Shown: positions 45,014 to 55,779 of the stretch, in pieces
Layout: each line of letters opens with the position of its first letter
Numbering within the stretch: position 1 is the stretch's first letter
Assembly: GCA_049999725.1 (NCBI GenBank)
Contig: JBNGIS010019049.1
Location: forward strand, 1-57,006
Source: Haplomitrium mnioides
Taxonomy: Eukaryota; Marchantiophyta; Haplomitriopsida; Calobryales
Reading direction: 5' to 3'
DNA length: 57,006 bases
Notes under the pieces: generated by a model
Told to the model about the DNA's origin: nothing
What the model saw: the letters and a program-made list of their open reading frames with translations, nothing else
Database searches by the model: none
Position numbers and translations under genes: made by a program

Positions 45014-47250
45014 TGTCACGCCCTTCTCTCTGGCCTTTGCTCAGAAAGAGCTTATTTCGACGGGAGGGGCATGACACGATTTAATAGGGATTTTTATGAG
45101 ACGGCCCCAGAACTCGATTTATCTCTTTTATGCACAAATGGCCATGAGCTTCTTGGCTGCGTGTTCACTTAACACCAATCCCACCACCCACAGTCCTCTC
45201 TTTCTCTCCACGCACACCTCCAAGCCCAAATAGGACCCACTTAGATCTTGTCTCTCTAGCGGTCACTCATTCTTGAGTGGAGACTGTTTCCAGTTGCTCA
45301 CATCTATACCATTTCAAAGGGAAAAGTATATACTTGACTATACCTACAAACTCAATGCAGCTTCTGCGCCAAATTTATATAGTGCCAGCTACTCCAGCAC
45401 CTTTACTACCCCTCAACGCACTCTCTTCCTACTCTACAACCCTCTAAGACTTATTCACAATATATGATAAGGCTATACACATATCTACACTATCTACTCA
45501 ATTGAAGCATGGAGTGCCATTGGCTAGCAACTCCAATCACCACTTGAGCCTCCCCCGCGATGTTTCACATTCTGGCCCACCCACTCACGTATGCATCACC
45601 AGCTAGTTTATACCCTCCATCATAGAGGGGTTTGCATTCACTTCTACAAGCTTGGAAGAGGTCGGATTAACTTCCACCCCTGGAAGACAGTCCTCACGAC
45701 TGTTGGACACACTCCACCTGACACCTCAACCGGATCTTCTCCGTAGTACGTAGGCACGAATGCAACCACCCCTTGCCTTCGACCTGAAATGCAACCAACA
45801 ACACCCTCTTGATGCCACTAGGGCGGAATCCCCTACGCAATCCTGACTCATGAGTCCAGGCCGAATGCGCTTACTTCTCCTTTGAGTACCGATTCACCTC
45901 TGAACATTGGTCCACCCTCCAGAATGAGTTCAGCTAGATCGCCCGAGCCTCTAGAGCCTCATGCTCAGCCATTCTCGGCGCCTCTCCAGTCCACCTCCAC
46001 TCCTTTGGCCCCCAAACACAAGTTCACTCGCTTCAATCAAAGGATCACAGAGCACGCTCCTCGTCCCTTGCTATCCCCTTGCACAAGGTTTTCAATGACA
46101 CCTTCGATCTATCTCTCAGCCTCTAGACTCGCAATGGCTGCAACAATGCATCTGTGCACGCCCTGGTACACATTCACACTTTGTTAATTCCACTGTTAGT
46201 TTCAAGATCAAGACTTCAATCCCAATGTGTCCACCCCATGACCAAGCATCTGCCCCTTATGTACCCTTCCAAGTTTTTCTCGTTTTCCCCCCGTTTGGCT
46301 GTGTATTTAGTTAGTACCATTTCTTGATGTACTGACACCTGTTTGTACGAGCCAACGGTCGATCCAAAGAAGAATGATCCGAAGTTGACCAAAGAAGAAT
46401 GATCCAAAGGATGATCCAAAGGATTTGAGGACTGGTTGGAAGTAGTTTGTTCCAAAGTTGACCATAGGACTGCTCTGAAGTTGACCATAGGACTACTCTG
46501 AAGTTGACCATAGGAAAGCTCTGAAGTTGACCCCTTTCCGAAGTGCGCCTCCCACCGCCGTTTTCAAAGGGGAAGTTGGACCGCCACATTTGACTTCCTG
46601 GTTTCGAAGTTGACTCAACCCGCTGGGACTTTGTCCGCGCATTCCTTCAGAGGGAATTCTAACTTCTCCCTCAATACTCTCCAGTGATGCTTTTGCCAAA
46701 CAGTGTTTTAAGAGTCTGAAGTGGGTTCAGACCCTGATAAAGCCGGTCAGTGCTTGGGGGAGCGGAGCATCCCCCAATCCCTGGTGTTGTCGCTGCTTAC
46801 GAAGGTCGTTGCCCTCTCCCTTCTCTTCCCAATCCTTGCTTCTAACGCGCGGGGCACCATCCCTTCCTCTTGTTATTGCCCCTGGCTGTTGTCCCGAAAG
46901 TAATGATGGAGCCTCTTGCTCTTAACTGAGGTTCACCTCCTCTGGTGCGGAATTGTCGACTCTGCTTGGCTCCCTTGATCTTCCTCACCCGGCCCTCCAT
47001 TTCCTTGTGATGTTGACCTCACTCCTCCTTCTACCTTTGTGTAAATATCTCTAGTGAGTATCCCGTTCTTCTATGTCCTGGCCCTGATTCTTGAGTTTCG
47101 ATGATCCTTGCACGATCCCTTCTGCCTACCCCCGATCATGAACACCCCGATGCTTCTGGAGTATCCCCTTGCTTTAGAAGAAGAGAACTGCTCTCATGAT
47201 GCTTTCGATTTCTCCAATTTTTCAGTAGTGCTTCAATTCGGCGGTTGATA
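45014..47250 (-). repeat. Solo gypsy LTR nested in LTR B
   Basis: 2237 bp, starting TGTCACGCCCTTC and ending GGCGGTTGATA, a decayed form of GGCTGACA. The flanks are ATAGC (45009-45013) and ATAAC (47251-47255); LTR A has a single ATAAC at this place. It shares the lineage tail (minus strand GGCCGTCTCATAAAAAT) but is clearly diverged from LTR A, so it is another subfamily. There is no internal region, so it probably arose by LTR-LTR recombination. A 23-bp tandem repeat (46464-46532) and GATCCGAAG or GATCCAAAG words (46360-46430) lie in it. The minus strand matches the type 1 LTR orientation. Confidence 0.85.
46464..46532. repeat. 23-bp tandem repeat in the solo LTR
   Basis: Three units of the form ATAGGACTGCTCTGAAGTTG+ACC, differing at one to three positions. 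They lie in the U3 part of the LTR. Confidence 0.88.
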
Positions 47251-47292
47251 ATAACCCTCCCACACGAGTTCACTTGCTTCAAGTGAAATGTC

Positions 47293-47392
47293 NNNNNNNN
47301 NNNNNNNNNNNNNNNNNNNNNNNNNNNNNNNNNNNNNNNNNNNNNNNNNNNNNNNNNNNNNNNNNNNNNNNNNNNNNNNNNNNNNNNNNNNN
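47293..47392. other. Assembly gap (100 N) in LTR B
   Basis: In LTR A the matching flanks (AAGTGAAATATC and CTCCCTTTCTTGG) enclose about 125 bp, so the gap is close to its true size. Confidence 0.9.
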
Positions 47393-48711
47393 CTCCCTTT
47401 CTTGGCCGTTCTGGATTGTTACTATTTCTTGGCACTGATCCGAAGAAGCTTGGCGTAGATCCGAAAAGGCTTGGCGCATATCCAAAGAGCCTGATCTTAA
47501 GCTTGGCGCATATCCGCAAGAAGACAAACTTGGTGTAGATCCGAAGAAGGTAAGCTCTGAAGAAGCTCAACGCAGATCTGCAACAAGCTTAGCACAGATC
47601 CGCAAGAAGACAAACTTGGCATAGATCCAAAAGGCATATCCGAAGAAGGTAAGCTTAGATGGTCAACTCCAAAGTTTGACCCGTTCCGATGGGCACCATC
47701 TGCCACCGTTTTTCACGTGGAAGTTGGAGCGGCACGCTCGATCGAAAGATCAGACTAAGGACTCCCAACTCCAAAGTCTAACCCGAAAAAGACAAGCCTG
47801 AAGAAGGCAAGGTCGGATGGTCAACTCCAAAGTTTGACCTCTCCAATGGGCACCATCCGCCACCGTCTTCCAAGTGGAAGTTGGACTGCCACGCCCAACC
47901 AGAGGATCGGACGAAGGACGCCCAACTCCAAAGTTGGACCTTTTCCAATGGAGCTCTACCCGATGCATTCTTTCGGAGGGAAGTTGGGCCCTTGTGCCTG
48001 ACAGAAATAAGGGCCACATCCTGACACCACTTTTCAAAGGTGTTTGACTACTTTGCTCCGTCAGAAGAGAATCAATCTGATACCGCCCCCTCCGGTGCCT
48101 TGAACACCCCGATACTACCGACCAAGCTCCGATAGAAGAAGACTTCAAAAGACCAAAATCCGTTTGGACTCCGATGACGCCCGTCAATCACCTGATGGAA
48201 TAGAGCGTCCCTCGACTCTTTGGTGTCGTCGCTACCTTCCGAAGGTGGTCGCATTCTTCCTTCTTCCTTCTTCCTTTGATTGTGGTTGTTTGGGGGCGCC
48301 GTCCCTTCTCCTTGCCATCAAGCCTTGCCATTGTCCGGATAGTAAAGAGTGACAAGAGAGCTCCTTGTCTTTTCTTGAGTCTTTCCTCTCCTGACATTGA
48401 GTCGTTGATCTTATCCAATTCTCTGATCTTCCTCACCTGGACCTAGATCTTCTTCTTCTTTTGAGATCGCTCGACCCTCACCCTCTTGCTGAGTCTCTTC
48501 TCAATATCCTTGGAGAGTGTCTCGTCCTTCCCTGTTCAGGTCCCAATTTTGTCCTTCGGAATGGATAGTTGGGATGACCTTTTCTTCAAAGTATTGATAC
48601 TAGATATTCCAATGCCTTTGGAGTATCTTAACAACGAAAAGTAGAGGAATGCTCCAATGTTATTTCCATATTTTAAAAATTTCCATTAGTGCCTTACTCC
48701 ACCGGCTGACA

Positions 48712-50097
48712 AGGTATCTTACTAGTGTAGCTCTCACCAAGGTATGCTCAACTTTGATCTTTTGCTCCATGTTTCTCTGTTTCTCTCACCAGATCTTATG
48801 GCATTACTACCGGTGGTGGCGTCTCCGGCTTGGCCTGTTGTCGCTCTCAACGATCCCTTGTCAATGCATTTACATTTTTATAATGAAGGGCTCCAATTCA
48901 CTCAATGTCTTGTTTTTTCCCCCTCCTCATATTAGAACTTAACAAAGGTCGCCTCTTAGCACACTCAATTGGGGAGAGAGGGGTTTACAAAAAAAAGCAA
49001 ATGGTGAGAATTAGAGAGCAAAAGGTAGAGAGAAAAGGAGGGAAAAGAAGAGATGGAATTCTCTAGTAGGAAAAAAAACAAGGCAGATACGTCCGCCATG
49101 ATTGGCCGCAAACAACCGAGGTATGAAGAATAAAATAAAAAATAATAAAAATAAACAAAAATACACGTAAGTCATGAAAGGAAAACAAAATAAAAGTAAA
49201 GTCATAAGAAAATTAATAAATAATACTATTACTAATAAATGATTAAAAAATAAAAGACAAAAGAAAAACAAAGAGAACCGAATGAGGCACCTCCACACGC
49301 CATAGCTGAAAAACACACCTCTACTTATTGTCTTTTCTCCTTAATGTCGAAGCGGTAATAGTCTATGCTTTAGCAACGGAGCATTGCAACCGCCCACACC
49401 GCGATTGTAAAAGAACTCAAGGACCAAATCCAAATGAGTAAGAACTCATAGTCAACTCTAATAGAGTTGTTCAACCAAATGCAACTCAAGGTCTAAGGTA
49501 AGACCAAGAGTGCAAGCTAAAGTCAAGCAACCAAAAATCCCAAGTGATTCGAGATGAACTCCCAAATGAGGAGTGTGGCTAAGAAGCCCTTCTATTTATA
49601 TAAGAGAAGAGGGTGTCATACGTCTTTCTTCACTTACAAGTCACTTCTAATTTCAGCCCTAAAAGTGACTCTCTACCAAAAAGGACTTTGAATGCAAGAA
49701 ACCTAAAAGTGACTCTCTACCAAAAGTTACTTTGAAGGCAAGTAATCCAATCTCAACCCTAAAAATGACTCACTACCACTTCCTTGACTCCTCTCTATTT
49801 TCTTATAAATAACACAACCTTATGCTTGTACTATTACAACGATCGTCATCGTCTCGCCTCCTTCTTTGCTACTTCATTTGCCACCGAAGTCCCCATCACA
49901 ATTGCTGTTGCTTGCGTCGTCAACCACAGTCATCATCAGCTTCTTGTTCCCATTTGTTCCTCCTTTTCCATTTCACTCTTGAATAATTAAACCCTCTTAA
50001 GGAAAAACCTTTTTATTGCATTTTAATTTTTGTCATAGATTTTTTATGTCTCTTGGCTGATCCTGTTTATCCTATTGATGCTCTTCTCAATTGTTCA
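48712..50097 (-). repeat. 3' LTR of G2, inner part (right of AB)
   Basis: This lies between the AB target duplication (48712-48716) and the G2 polypurine tract. The right end TTGTTCA gives the LTR start TGAACAATTG on the minus strand. No partner copy is in the window, because that part of the 5' LTR is beyond 57006. It includes an A-rich low-complexity stretch (about 49115-49270), and repeats of CTAAAAGTGACTCTCTACCA (near 49660 and 49706, and a weaker third near 49755). No gene is supported. Confidence 0.6.
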
Positions 50098-50114
50098 CCC
50101 CTTGTCCTCTTCTA
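50098..50114 (-). other. Polypurine tract of G2
   Basis: The minus strand reads TAGAAGAGGACAAGGGG directly before TGAACA. It overlaps the last codons of the integrase frame (VEEDKG then stop). Confidence 0.6.
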
Positions 50115-51421
50115 CTTGCACCTTCTTGAGCTCTAATGGTGGCGTCCTATCATTGCTAAATCTCTCCTCTTCGTGGTGGGATCCGCTCCCCTGACCCTAT
50201 TGTCTTGAAGTTCCAAGAGATTCCTCATTCATGCCTTGTTCCTCCTTGTAGAAGTATTTTTTTCAACCTACTGTAGTGCACCCAATTGCTGATTTCATCC
50301 CCTTGTAGTGTCGTTAATTGGGCTAACCCATTGCTATGCAATTTTTGTAGAATGTAGGGCCCCATCGTGTGGGTCTGTAGTTTTCTTGGAAAATGGATGA
50401 ATCAGTTATAATACAACAAAACCATATTACATGCTTGAAGATGCTGAGGTCAAAGATTCCTCTTGTGTTGGGCCTTTCTTAGTTTCTGCTAATGTCTCAT
50501 ATGGTCCTCTGCTTCCACTCATGCCTCCTCTAACTGCTCCACCTAGTTCAAGCATTCTTCCGTACTGTGGTGATCTCCCCTTTTTTTAGTGACCAATACC
50601 CGTTTAGTAGGCACTTCAAATTCTACTAGCAGTAGTGGATGTTGCTCAAACACCAAGTAAAAGGGGTTGTGCCCGGTGGTGGTCTTATGTGCCTGGTTGT
50701 AAGCATACATTGTGGGTAGCAACTTCAAATCCCAGTCGGTTTTGTTGGCTGCCGCTGAGCGGTTCAAAATTTTATTGATAATACCATTCGCCTATTTGGT
50801 CAGCCTGTTTGCCTTGGAGTGGTAGATGGTGGTCTTCCGGTGCTTCACCAAGTAATGTCATGTGAGCTCCTTGATTGCTGCATTTAGGAAATGTGTGCCC
50901 TGGCTGCTGACTAACTCCATGGGGGCCCCAAAGCATATGAAAATCTATTTGTATAGGAACCTTGCCATTGTTGTTGCATCGTCCCTATGTGTGGCTTGTG
51001 CTTCCACCCACGTAGTGGCATAATCAGTGGACAACAAGACATACATATTCTCCTTGTGCATGGTGGGTGAGATGGGACCGATGAAGTCAATTCCCAATTT
51101 TTCGAAAGGTGCAAGCGCCAGGATGGGTGTCAGAGGGTGATGGGTAGATGGCGCTTGTCGATCAGCTCTTTGGCAAAGATCGCACTTCTTGACAAAGAAA
51201 TGCACGTCTCGATAAAGCGTTGGCCACCAATACTTAGTTGTCAGTATCTTCTTGATGGTGGTCTTCGTGGCGAACTGCCCCCCTTTAGGGTCTTCATGCA
51301 TGGCCTTCATTACAGTGGTGGCTTGGTCCTTCTTTAGGCACATGGGTACTTGTCCATTGGGGCAAGCTCGGTGTCGCACTCCTTGGATCAGCATGTATGG
51401 CCGCACCCTTTTGAGGAACAC
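50115..51421 (-). pseudogene. G2 integrase
   Basis: Zinc-binding part (in 50945-51421): HEDPKGGQFATKTTIKKIL, KYWWPTLYRDVHFFVKKCDL and CDLCQR. The second histidine position (GGHF) is GGQF. Core: KLGIDFIGPISP carries the first Asp and LLSTDYATTWVEAQATH follows. The second Asp motif reads VSSQGTHFLN (usually SDQGTHF), and the third site reads RLTK followed by a stop (usually GLTEW). So two of three catalytic acids are lost. The C-terminal part has YNQAHKTTTGHNPFYLVF, VLVTKKR, HSNGLAQLTTLQGDE and VHYSRLKKYF. At least three frame changes occur. Confidence 0.82.
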
Positions 51422-51684
51422 AACCTCTGCCTCTCAGGACCAGTCCCTAGAGATTCACCCAGAGAGGAAGAACTAGATGATCTCTCGATAGTTTGTAGGC
51501 TGCCCTTCTTGCACGTGGAACACTTCTTCATCAGGGAAGGTGTAATTCATCACCTGCCCTCTATCCGCCTTGACCTGCTGGGAGAAAAACTTTGCAATGC
51601 CATGTTGCTTCACTAGTTATACATTGATAACATAGTTGGAATCCTGCAGCAACAACATCCATTTGGCTGACCATTTTTTCAGGC
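51422..51684 (-). pseudogene. G2 RNase H-integrase linker
   Basis: Broken frames read LVKQHGIAKFFSQQVKAD, then EGQPTNYREII and EAEVVFLKRVRPYM, matching the linker of relic P. No catalytic role is expected. Confidence 0.6.
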
Positions 51685-51969
51685 CTAGCTTGTTAACATA
51701 TAGCGAATAGCACCGTGGTGAGTGTGGAAGGTGACCTTGAAATGTAGTAGAGAGTGTTTGAATTTCTCCAGGGAGTAAATGATGTCCAACACTTCCCTGT
51801 CCATAGCGGAGTAGTTCTCTTCTGGGATTGTCAGGAGTCGTCTCGTGTAATAGACGGGCTGGTCTCTTCCTTGCCCATCTAGCTGACTCAAGACTGCCCC
51901 TATGCAGAATCTTGAGACATCTACCATGACCTTGGCCCAGTCAGGGAGCAGCATTGGGACGCATACCAA
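51685..51969 (-). pseudogene. G2 RNase H
   Basis: A 94-residue open piece. The first catalytic residue is in KVMVDVSRFCIGAVLSQLDG, and the glutamate is in SAMDREVLDIIYSLEKF. The third motif is FHTHHGAIRYML, where TDH is expected, so the aspartate is histidine. It is about the length expected for the N-terminal two thirds of a gypsy RNase H. The linker to integrase follows. Confidence 0.8.
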
Positions 51970-52960
51970 GAGCCTCTTGAGCTCCTTAAAGCTCCCTAAA
52001 CCCTAAACCTCAGTTTTCAGTGGGCTGGAAGTCGTTACCCTTCATCACCATCTCTGTTAGGGTTTGGGCAACCATTGCGAATGGGGGGATGAACCTTTGA
52101 TAATAACCCACACAGCCTAGGAATGCCTGCACTTCCTTCAGGTTGTTGGGAAATGCTACCCCCTCTCATGTCCTTACCTTTTTCTAGTTCACTTCGATGT
52201 CTTTGGTAGACACTCGGTGTCCCAACAATATCCCCTCTACTGCCAAGAAGCATTTTCTTGGGTGCATCTTAAGCCTTGTATCGCTACATCACTAGAAGGT
52301 GAGACGTAGGCTCTCTATATGGTCACCCGCCTTACCATAAACCAAAAAGTCATTGATGAAGATCTCCAGGAATTTGTGCAAGTAGTCATGGGAAAGGTTC
52401 ACCATGAGTCGCTGGAACGTACCAGGAGCGTTACACAGCCAAAATGGCATCTGCCAAAAAGTGAAGACTTCCCACTTGGTTGTAAAGGCTGTCTTGAGCT
52501 GATCCTCATGCCGAATCCAAACATAGTTATACCGTGAGTTCTTGTCCATGAAGTGGAAGACCTTCTATCCTACTACTAGGTCCAGTACTCCATCAGTGAA
52601 GTGAAAGGGGTAATGGTCTTTTTTAGTGGCTTGGTTCAGCCGTCTAATCCTAGCAGATCCTTATTTTTGGCTTCCCATCCAGTCACTGCTGAGAGCTCGG
52701 TAGATGAATCCGGCCTCCAATAGCCTATCCACCTCCTCCTTAACCATCAAATACAGCTTTGGGTTCAGCTGATACTGTTTCTGCCATACTGACATAGCTG
52801 CTGACTCTAGGTTGATGCGGTGTTCTCCAAATGCCCTTGGAACACCTTTCAGGTTGGTATGGTGTCGGGCAAACATGTCTTGGTAGTTGCTCAGCACCTG
52901 CTTCATGGCCTTCTCTTCGCTTTGGCTGAAGCCCACTACTAGCTAGAAATTTTTCCCTTT
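51970..52960 (-). pseudogene. G2 reverse transcriptase
   Basis: The N-terminal part (52661-52936) has NYQDMFARHHTNLKGVPRAF, then PKLYLMVKEEVDRLLEAGFI. The palm (52292-52549) has FMDKNSRYNYVWIRHEDQLK, FTFWQMPFWLCNAPGTFQRL and the catalytic box FLEIFINDFLVYGKAGDH. FIDDF is expected, so the first aspartate of the pair is asparagine. A thumb region with QRCxxTxLKMHPRKCFLAVE, then LLGHRVST, follows to about 52190, continuing in other frames to about 51970. The domain precedes RNase H, the gypsy order. Confidence 0.84.
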
Positions 52961-53314
52961 CTCTACTTCCACTGCCCAGTATTGCGCAGGGCTAAGGGCT
53001 GTTCATTCCACTTGCTGGCTTGCCAGATGGTCAGTTGCTTCCTTCCTTTCATAGTCTTCTCTGCCATGTTTGGTTGGAGGAGGATCGCGCGAGACAACCA
53101 CCAGTTCACCTTCTGTGTCCAACCCCACTTCTCTGCCTAGCGCTGCGAGGTGGTATACAAGCACCTCTAGGGCTGGTCTATCCTTGTCCAGACCGCACAA
53201 CAGGTCTTTCTCTGTCATTTGTTCTAAACACCTCACCTAGTAGGTACTTTTGCAATCTGAGCTCTCCTCTAGGCTCTTGTTTGTATTAAATTTCTTGCCT
53301 GTGCTAGTCTCCCC
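52961..53314 (-). pseudogene. G2 protease-reverse transcriptase linker
   Basis: One open piece (53003-53236) is charged and has no recognised fold (CLEQMTEKDLLCGLDKDRPA). It occupies the place of the repeat-bearing linker of AB but has no 42-bp repeats. Confidence 0.55.
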
Positions 53315-53790
53315 TTGGTGTGGTGGTTGCTTGTAGTGTACCACTATCATAGGCTGCACAAACCTTATAGTACAGGTCCCCCAATTATGGGTCATCTTGG
53401 CCTCACAGAGCCAAGGTTTGCCAATCGAGGTCGGGTAGGGGGAGGTATTGGCTGGTCACATCACCAAGTAATTGAGGGCAATGTCTACTTCTTCGATGCA
53501 CGTTGGAATGTTAGTCAGGGCACCCAAAGGCTTCATCTTGGAGTTGTCAGCCAATCTCATGATGCAAGCAGTGGCATCAAAGGTGCGGAACCGGAGCTGA
53601 TGCATTGTGTGCTCCACCATTATATTTACCCTGCCCCTCCATCCACTAGCACCATGGTGAGGGTGTACTTTGCGATCTGGATGTCGATCTTTACAGCTCT
53701 CTGGTCCTCACACAGCATCATAGTGTCGTCAACACTTGCGGCAAGCATCTCCTTTATTTAGTTCCCAACAGTAGTTTCCACAGCTGCCGG
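53315..53790 (-). pseudogene. G2 aspartic protease
   Basis: The active site at about 53630-53655 reads MVLVDGGAG followed, after a one-base frame change, by VNIMVEHTMHQL. The Asp of DGG is kept; DGG rather than DTG or DSG occurs in some non-chromovirus plant gypsy proteases. Downstream are ACIMRLADNSKMKPLGALTN, ALNYLVM and MTHNWGTCTIRFVQPMIVVH. AB has the same order (MRLTNGSQVKPL, VNYLVM). Stops break the frame near 53465. Confidence 0.75.
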
Positions 53791-54244
53791 CAGTAGAGGG
53801 GGCTATCCATGGTCAGTTGGCCCACTGTTGCTGTGATCGGAAAATTTCGCACATCCTACTTGATGTTGGAAGGTAGGGGTGGCCCTTTATATGGCAGGTC
53901 TGGCTTTTCAAGGCTCCCTTCCTTTTTTTTTGCAGATCTTGCAGGGTCTGGGTGGTGGCTTCCTGGGTGTGTGCTTCCTCTAGTGCCTCCAATTGCCATC
54001 GAACAGCCTCCTCTTGCCTAAGGTAGAACAACTTGGGGTGACCTTGTTGGTAGTTAGAGTCCTGATTAGTGGGGGTGCGGGTCCTTGGTTTGGTTTCCTC
54101 ATCGAGCTGACTGCTGTCCTTCTTTTCTCTACAGTATGCCTTCTTCTTTGAGGCCCCCCTCATTGTTACTCTATAGCAATCTTTCGCAGCCAAGGCCTCC
54201 CAGCTAGGAAGATCTACGGTGTGCTCCCATCTGATGTGACACAC
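53791..54244 (-). pseudogene. G2 gag-protease linker
   Basis: A 143-residue frame (53813-54244) with WEALAAKDCYRVTMRGASKK, then HPKLFYLRQEEAVRWQLEAL and a Gln/Glu-rich probable coiled coil. DCYRV and FY(P/L) followed by an LEA coiled coil are found at equivalent places in AB and D. Confidence 0.72.
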
Positions 54245-54900
54245 TGCACATTGATGATTGGCCCCTCAGTGGCTGGGGTCCTTGAAGGTGTAGGAGGCAC
54301 TCCCTGCTCTATTATGCAGGGCAAGGGAAAGGTTGTTGTGAGGTGCCCTTCCTTCTTGCAAATGACGCAAAACTTTGGAGGAATTCCTCACCCTTTCTTT
54401 CTAGGGTTCGGGGCAGCTTGTGGAGATGTGACCAGCTGACCAAAACTTCAGCACACCATAATATGCGTGCGGCTCCCTTTGTCCCCCATGACGTGCTCTG
54501 GTTGGGCCAAACCCCAATCACCTTGTTGGCCCAGCCCCAATATCATGGGTTGGCTCATCAGGTTGTGTGGGGCATTGGTTACCTGGTAGACATACTTCGG
54601 AGACTCCTCTGAAACAAACTCCACCTCCCCCCTGACGTACTCAAGCGGCTCTTCTCTTACAAACTGGATAGTTGCGCCCTTGGTGGGGCACTCATGACTA
54701 GCGTGCTTACATTTCCCACAATGGATGCACCAGATGTGACCTTAAATGGTGTTCACTTCTTCCCTTCTACCTTCAGTCCCACAAAGTGAATGGATAGGGC
54801 CTCCAGCTTGCGGTTGATATCTTCAATGGAATCGTGGGTCACCTTCTTCTTGGGGGGTTCCTCTACTGGTGCCTTGCCCAGACGTCTCGTGGTCTCCTTA
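54245..54900 (-). pseudogene. G2 gag, nucleocapsid with zinc knuckles
   Basis: Knuckle 1 at 54688-54729 is complete: CIHCGKCKHASHEC. The acidic spacer reads FVREEPLEYVRGEVEFVSEE, very close to AB (YVREEALDYMREEVEYVLEE). Knuckle 2 at about 54395-54440 is broken by a frame change; SAGHISTSCPEP remains. Knuckle 3 at about 54335-54370 reads CVICKKEGHLTTTF, with the last cysteine lost. The three-knuckle plan thus matches AB. Confidence 0.78.
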
Positions 54901-55737
54901 GGCTTGGGACTCTGTTCTCAGTGGCTCCTCTATTTTTTCTTGCCATGGTCGTTCTTATGACGCATTTGTCTCCTACTCTCCTTATGTCTCATGGAGCTCT
55001 CGTCGTCGGAAGTAGCACTTCCCTTGTCAAAGTCAGAGTCTGAGGTCTCCTTGTCAAACGACTCGCTCTCCTCATCGCTAGAGGAAGTTTTTGTGTCATA
55101 AAGGACTTTTGTTTTCTTCCGAGAGCTTATGACTATTGCCTTGCTATATGACCAAGCTTTGTCCACTACCTCATCAAAAGTCTCTAGACTGCTCTGCCTC
55201 ACCCAGGTGCCCACCTCCTTGGCAGTCCCGAGATGAAACAAGGCAAAGCATCCAATCTTCCGGTACTAGCATAACTCTTCTTGCCAACTGCTGGAAGCAC
55301 TGCAAGAACTTTCTGAGTGGCTCCTTCCTCTTCATCTCAATTTGTCCAATTTGAATGAGGGACTCATTTTCCTCGCCGATTTTTCTGAATTCTGCCCAAA
55401 ACATGGCCTTGAGTGCTGGCCAAATGTTCTTGTTGGCCTCGAACAGCCCCCAGTACTAGACTCCCACTTCCCCCTTCAGCCACCAAGGTAGTATGGAGGT
55501 CATTATTGCCCCTTTCCAATTGGTCTGCGCCGCACTCTCAAATTCTGCAATCCAGTCATCCGGGTCTTCTTGGGTGGTGCCTCTAAAGGGTAAGTATGAG
55601 CACTTTGCTCGCTGGGATGCATAACCATTCATGGCTGCTTGTCTGTCCAAGCTTGGCAGTTCGATCAAGAGGTTGGTGATCTCCACTGCAGGTTGACGTC
55701 TAGAGATCCTCTTCTGTGTGGCTGGGTCAGTGACCAA
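54901..55737 (-). pseudogene. G2 gag, N-terminal and Ser/Lys/Glu-rich parts
   Basis: The frame 55456-55737 (from MVTDPATQKRIS) has SYLPFRGTTQEDPDDWIAEF and ESAAQTNWKGAIMTSILPWW, a clear retrotransposon gag core entrance. 55174-55404 continues with FWAEFRKIGEENESLIQIGQ and KRKEPLRKFLQCFQQLARRV. The frame 54930-55241 holds the acidic serine-rich segment (SSSDEESESFDKETSDSDFD) and a basic end (KESRRQMRHKNDHGKKK), as in AB and D. The start at 55737 is plausible because it lies just after the primer site. Confidence 0.8.
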
Positions 55738-55752
55738 GAATTCACACTACTC

Positions 55753-55769
55753 GGTGGCTCCCTCTGCCA
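55753..55769 (-). other. Primer-binding site of G2 (putative)
   Basis: The minus strand reads TGGCAGAGGGAGCCACC, 10 bp inside the LTR edge at 55780, the same spacing as in AB, D and E1 (8-9 bp). The sequence differs from theirs, so G2 would use another tRNA. Confidence 0.5.
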
Positions 55770-55779
55770 ATGGGCAAAG

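Larger units (their letters stand above)
37521..48711 (-). mobile_element. Ty3/gypsy element AB, internally deleted
   Basis: The element is bounded by LTR A (37521-40092) and LTR B (43898-48711, which contains a solo LTR). Both have TGTCA and TGACA ends. The flanking 5 bp are AGGTG (37516-37520) and AGGTA (48712-48716), a target duplication with one difference. LTR B minus the solo LTR and its duplication is 2572 bp including gap placeholders, the length of LTR A. The 3.8-kb interior has a primer site, gag, protease, part of reverse transcriptase, the end of integrase and a polypurine tract. The rest of reverse transcriptase, RNase H and most of integrase are deleted. It inserted into the 3' LTR of G2. 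Confidence 0.88.
43898..48711 (-). repeat. LTR B, 5' LTR of AB, interrupted by a solo LTR and two gaps
   Basis: Plus strand TGTCACGCCCC to ACCGGCTGACA. It aligns with LTR A in two blocks, 43898-45013 and 47251-48711. The join in LTR A is at about 38552 (TTGATAACCCTCC). The GATCCGAAGA word array recurs at about 47430-47650. Two 100-N gaps lie inside. Confidence 0.86.

Noticed and set aside
51994-52007. CCCTAAACCCTAAA, two plant telomere repeat units
   Set aside because: Only 14 bp within a decayed reverse transcriptase; too short to indicate an interstitial telomere.
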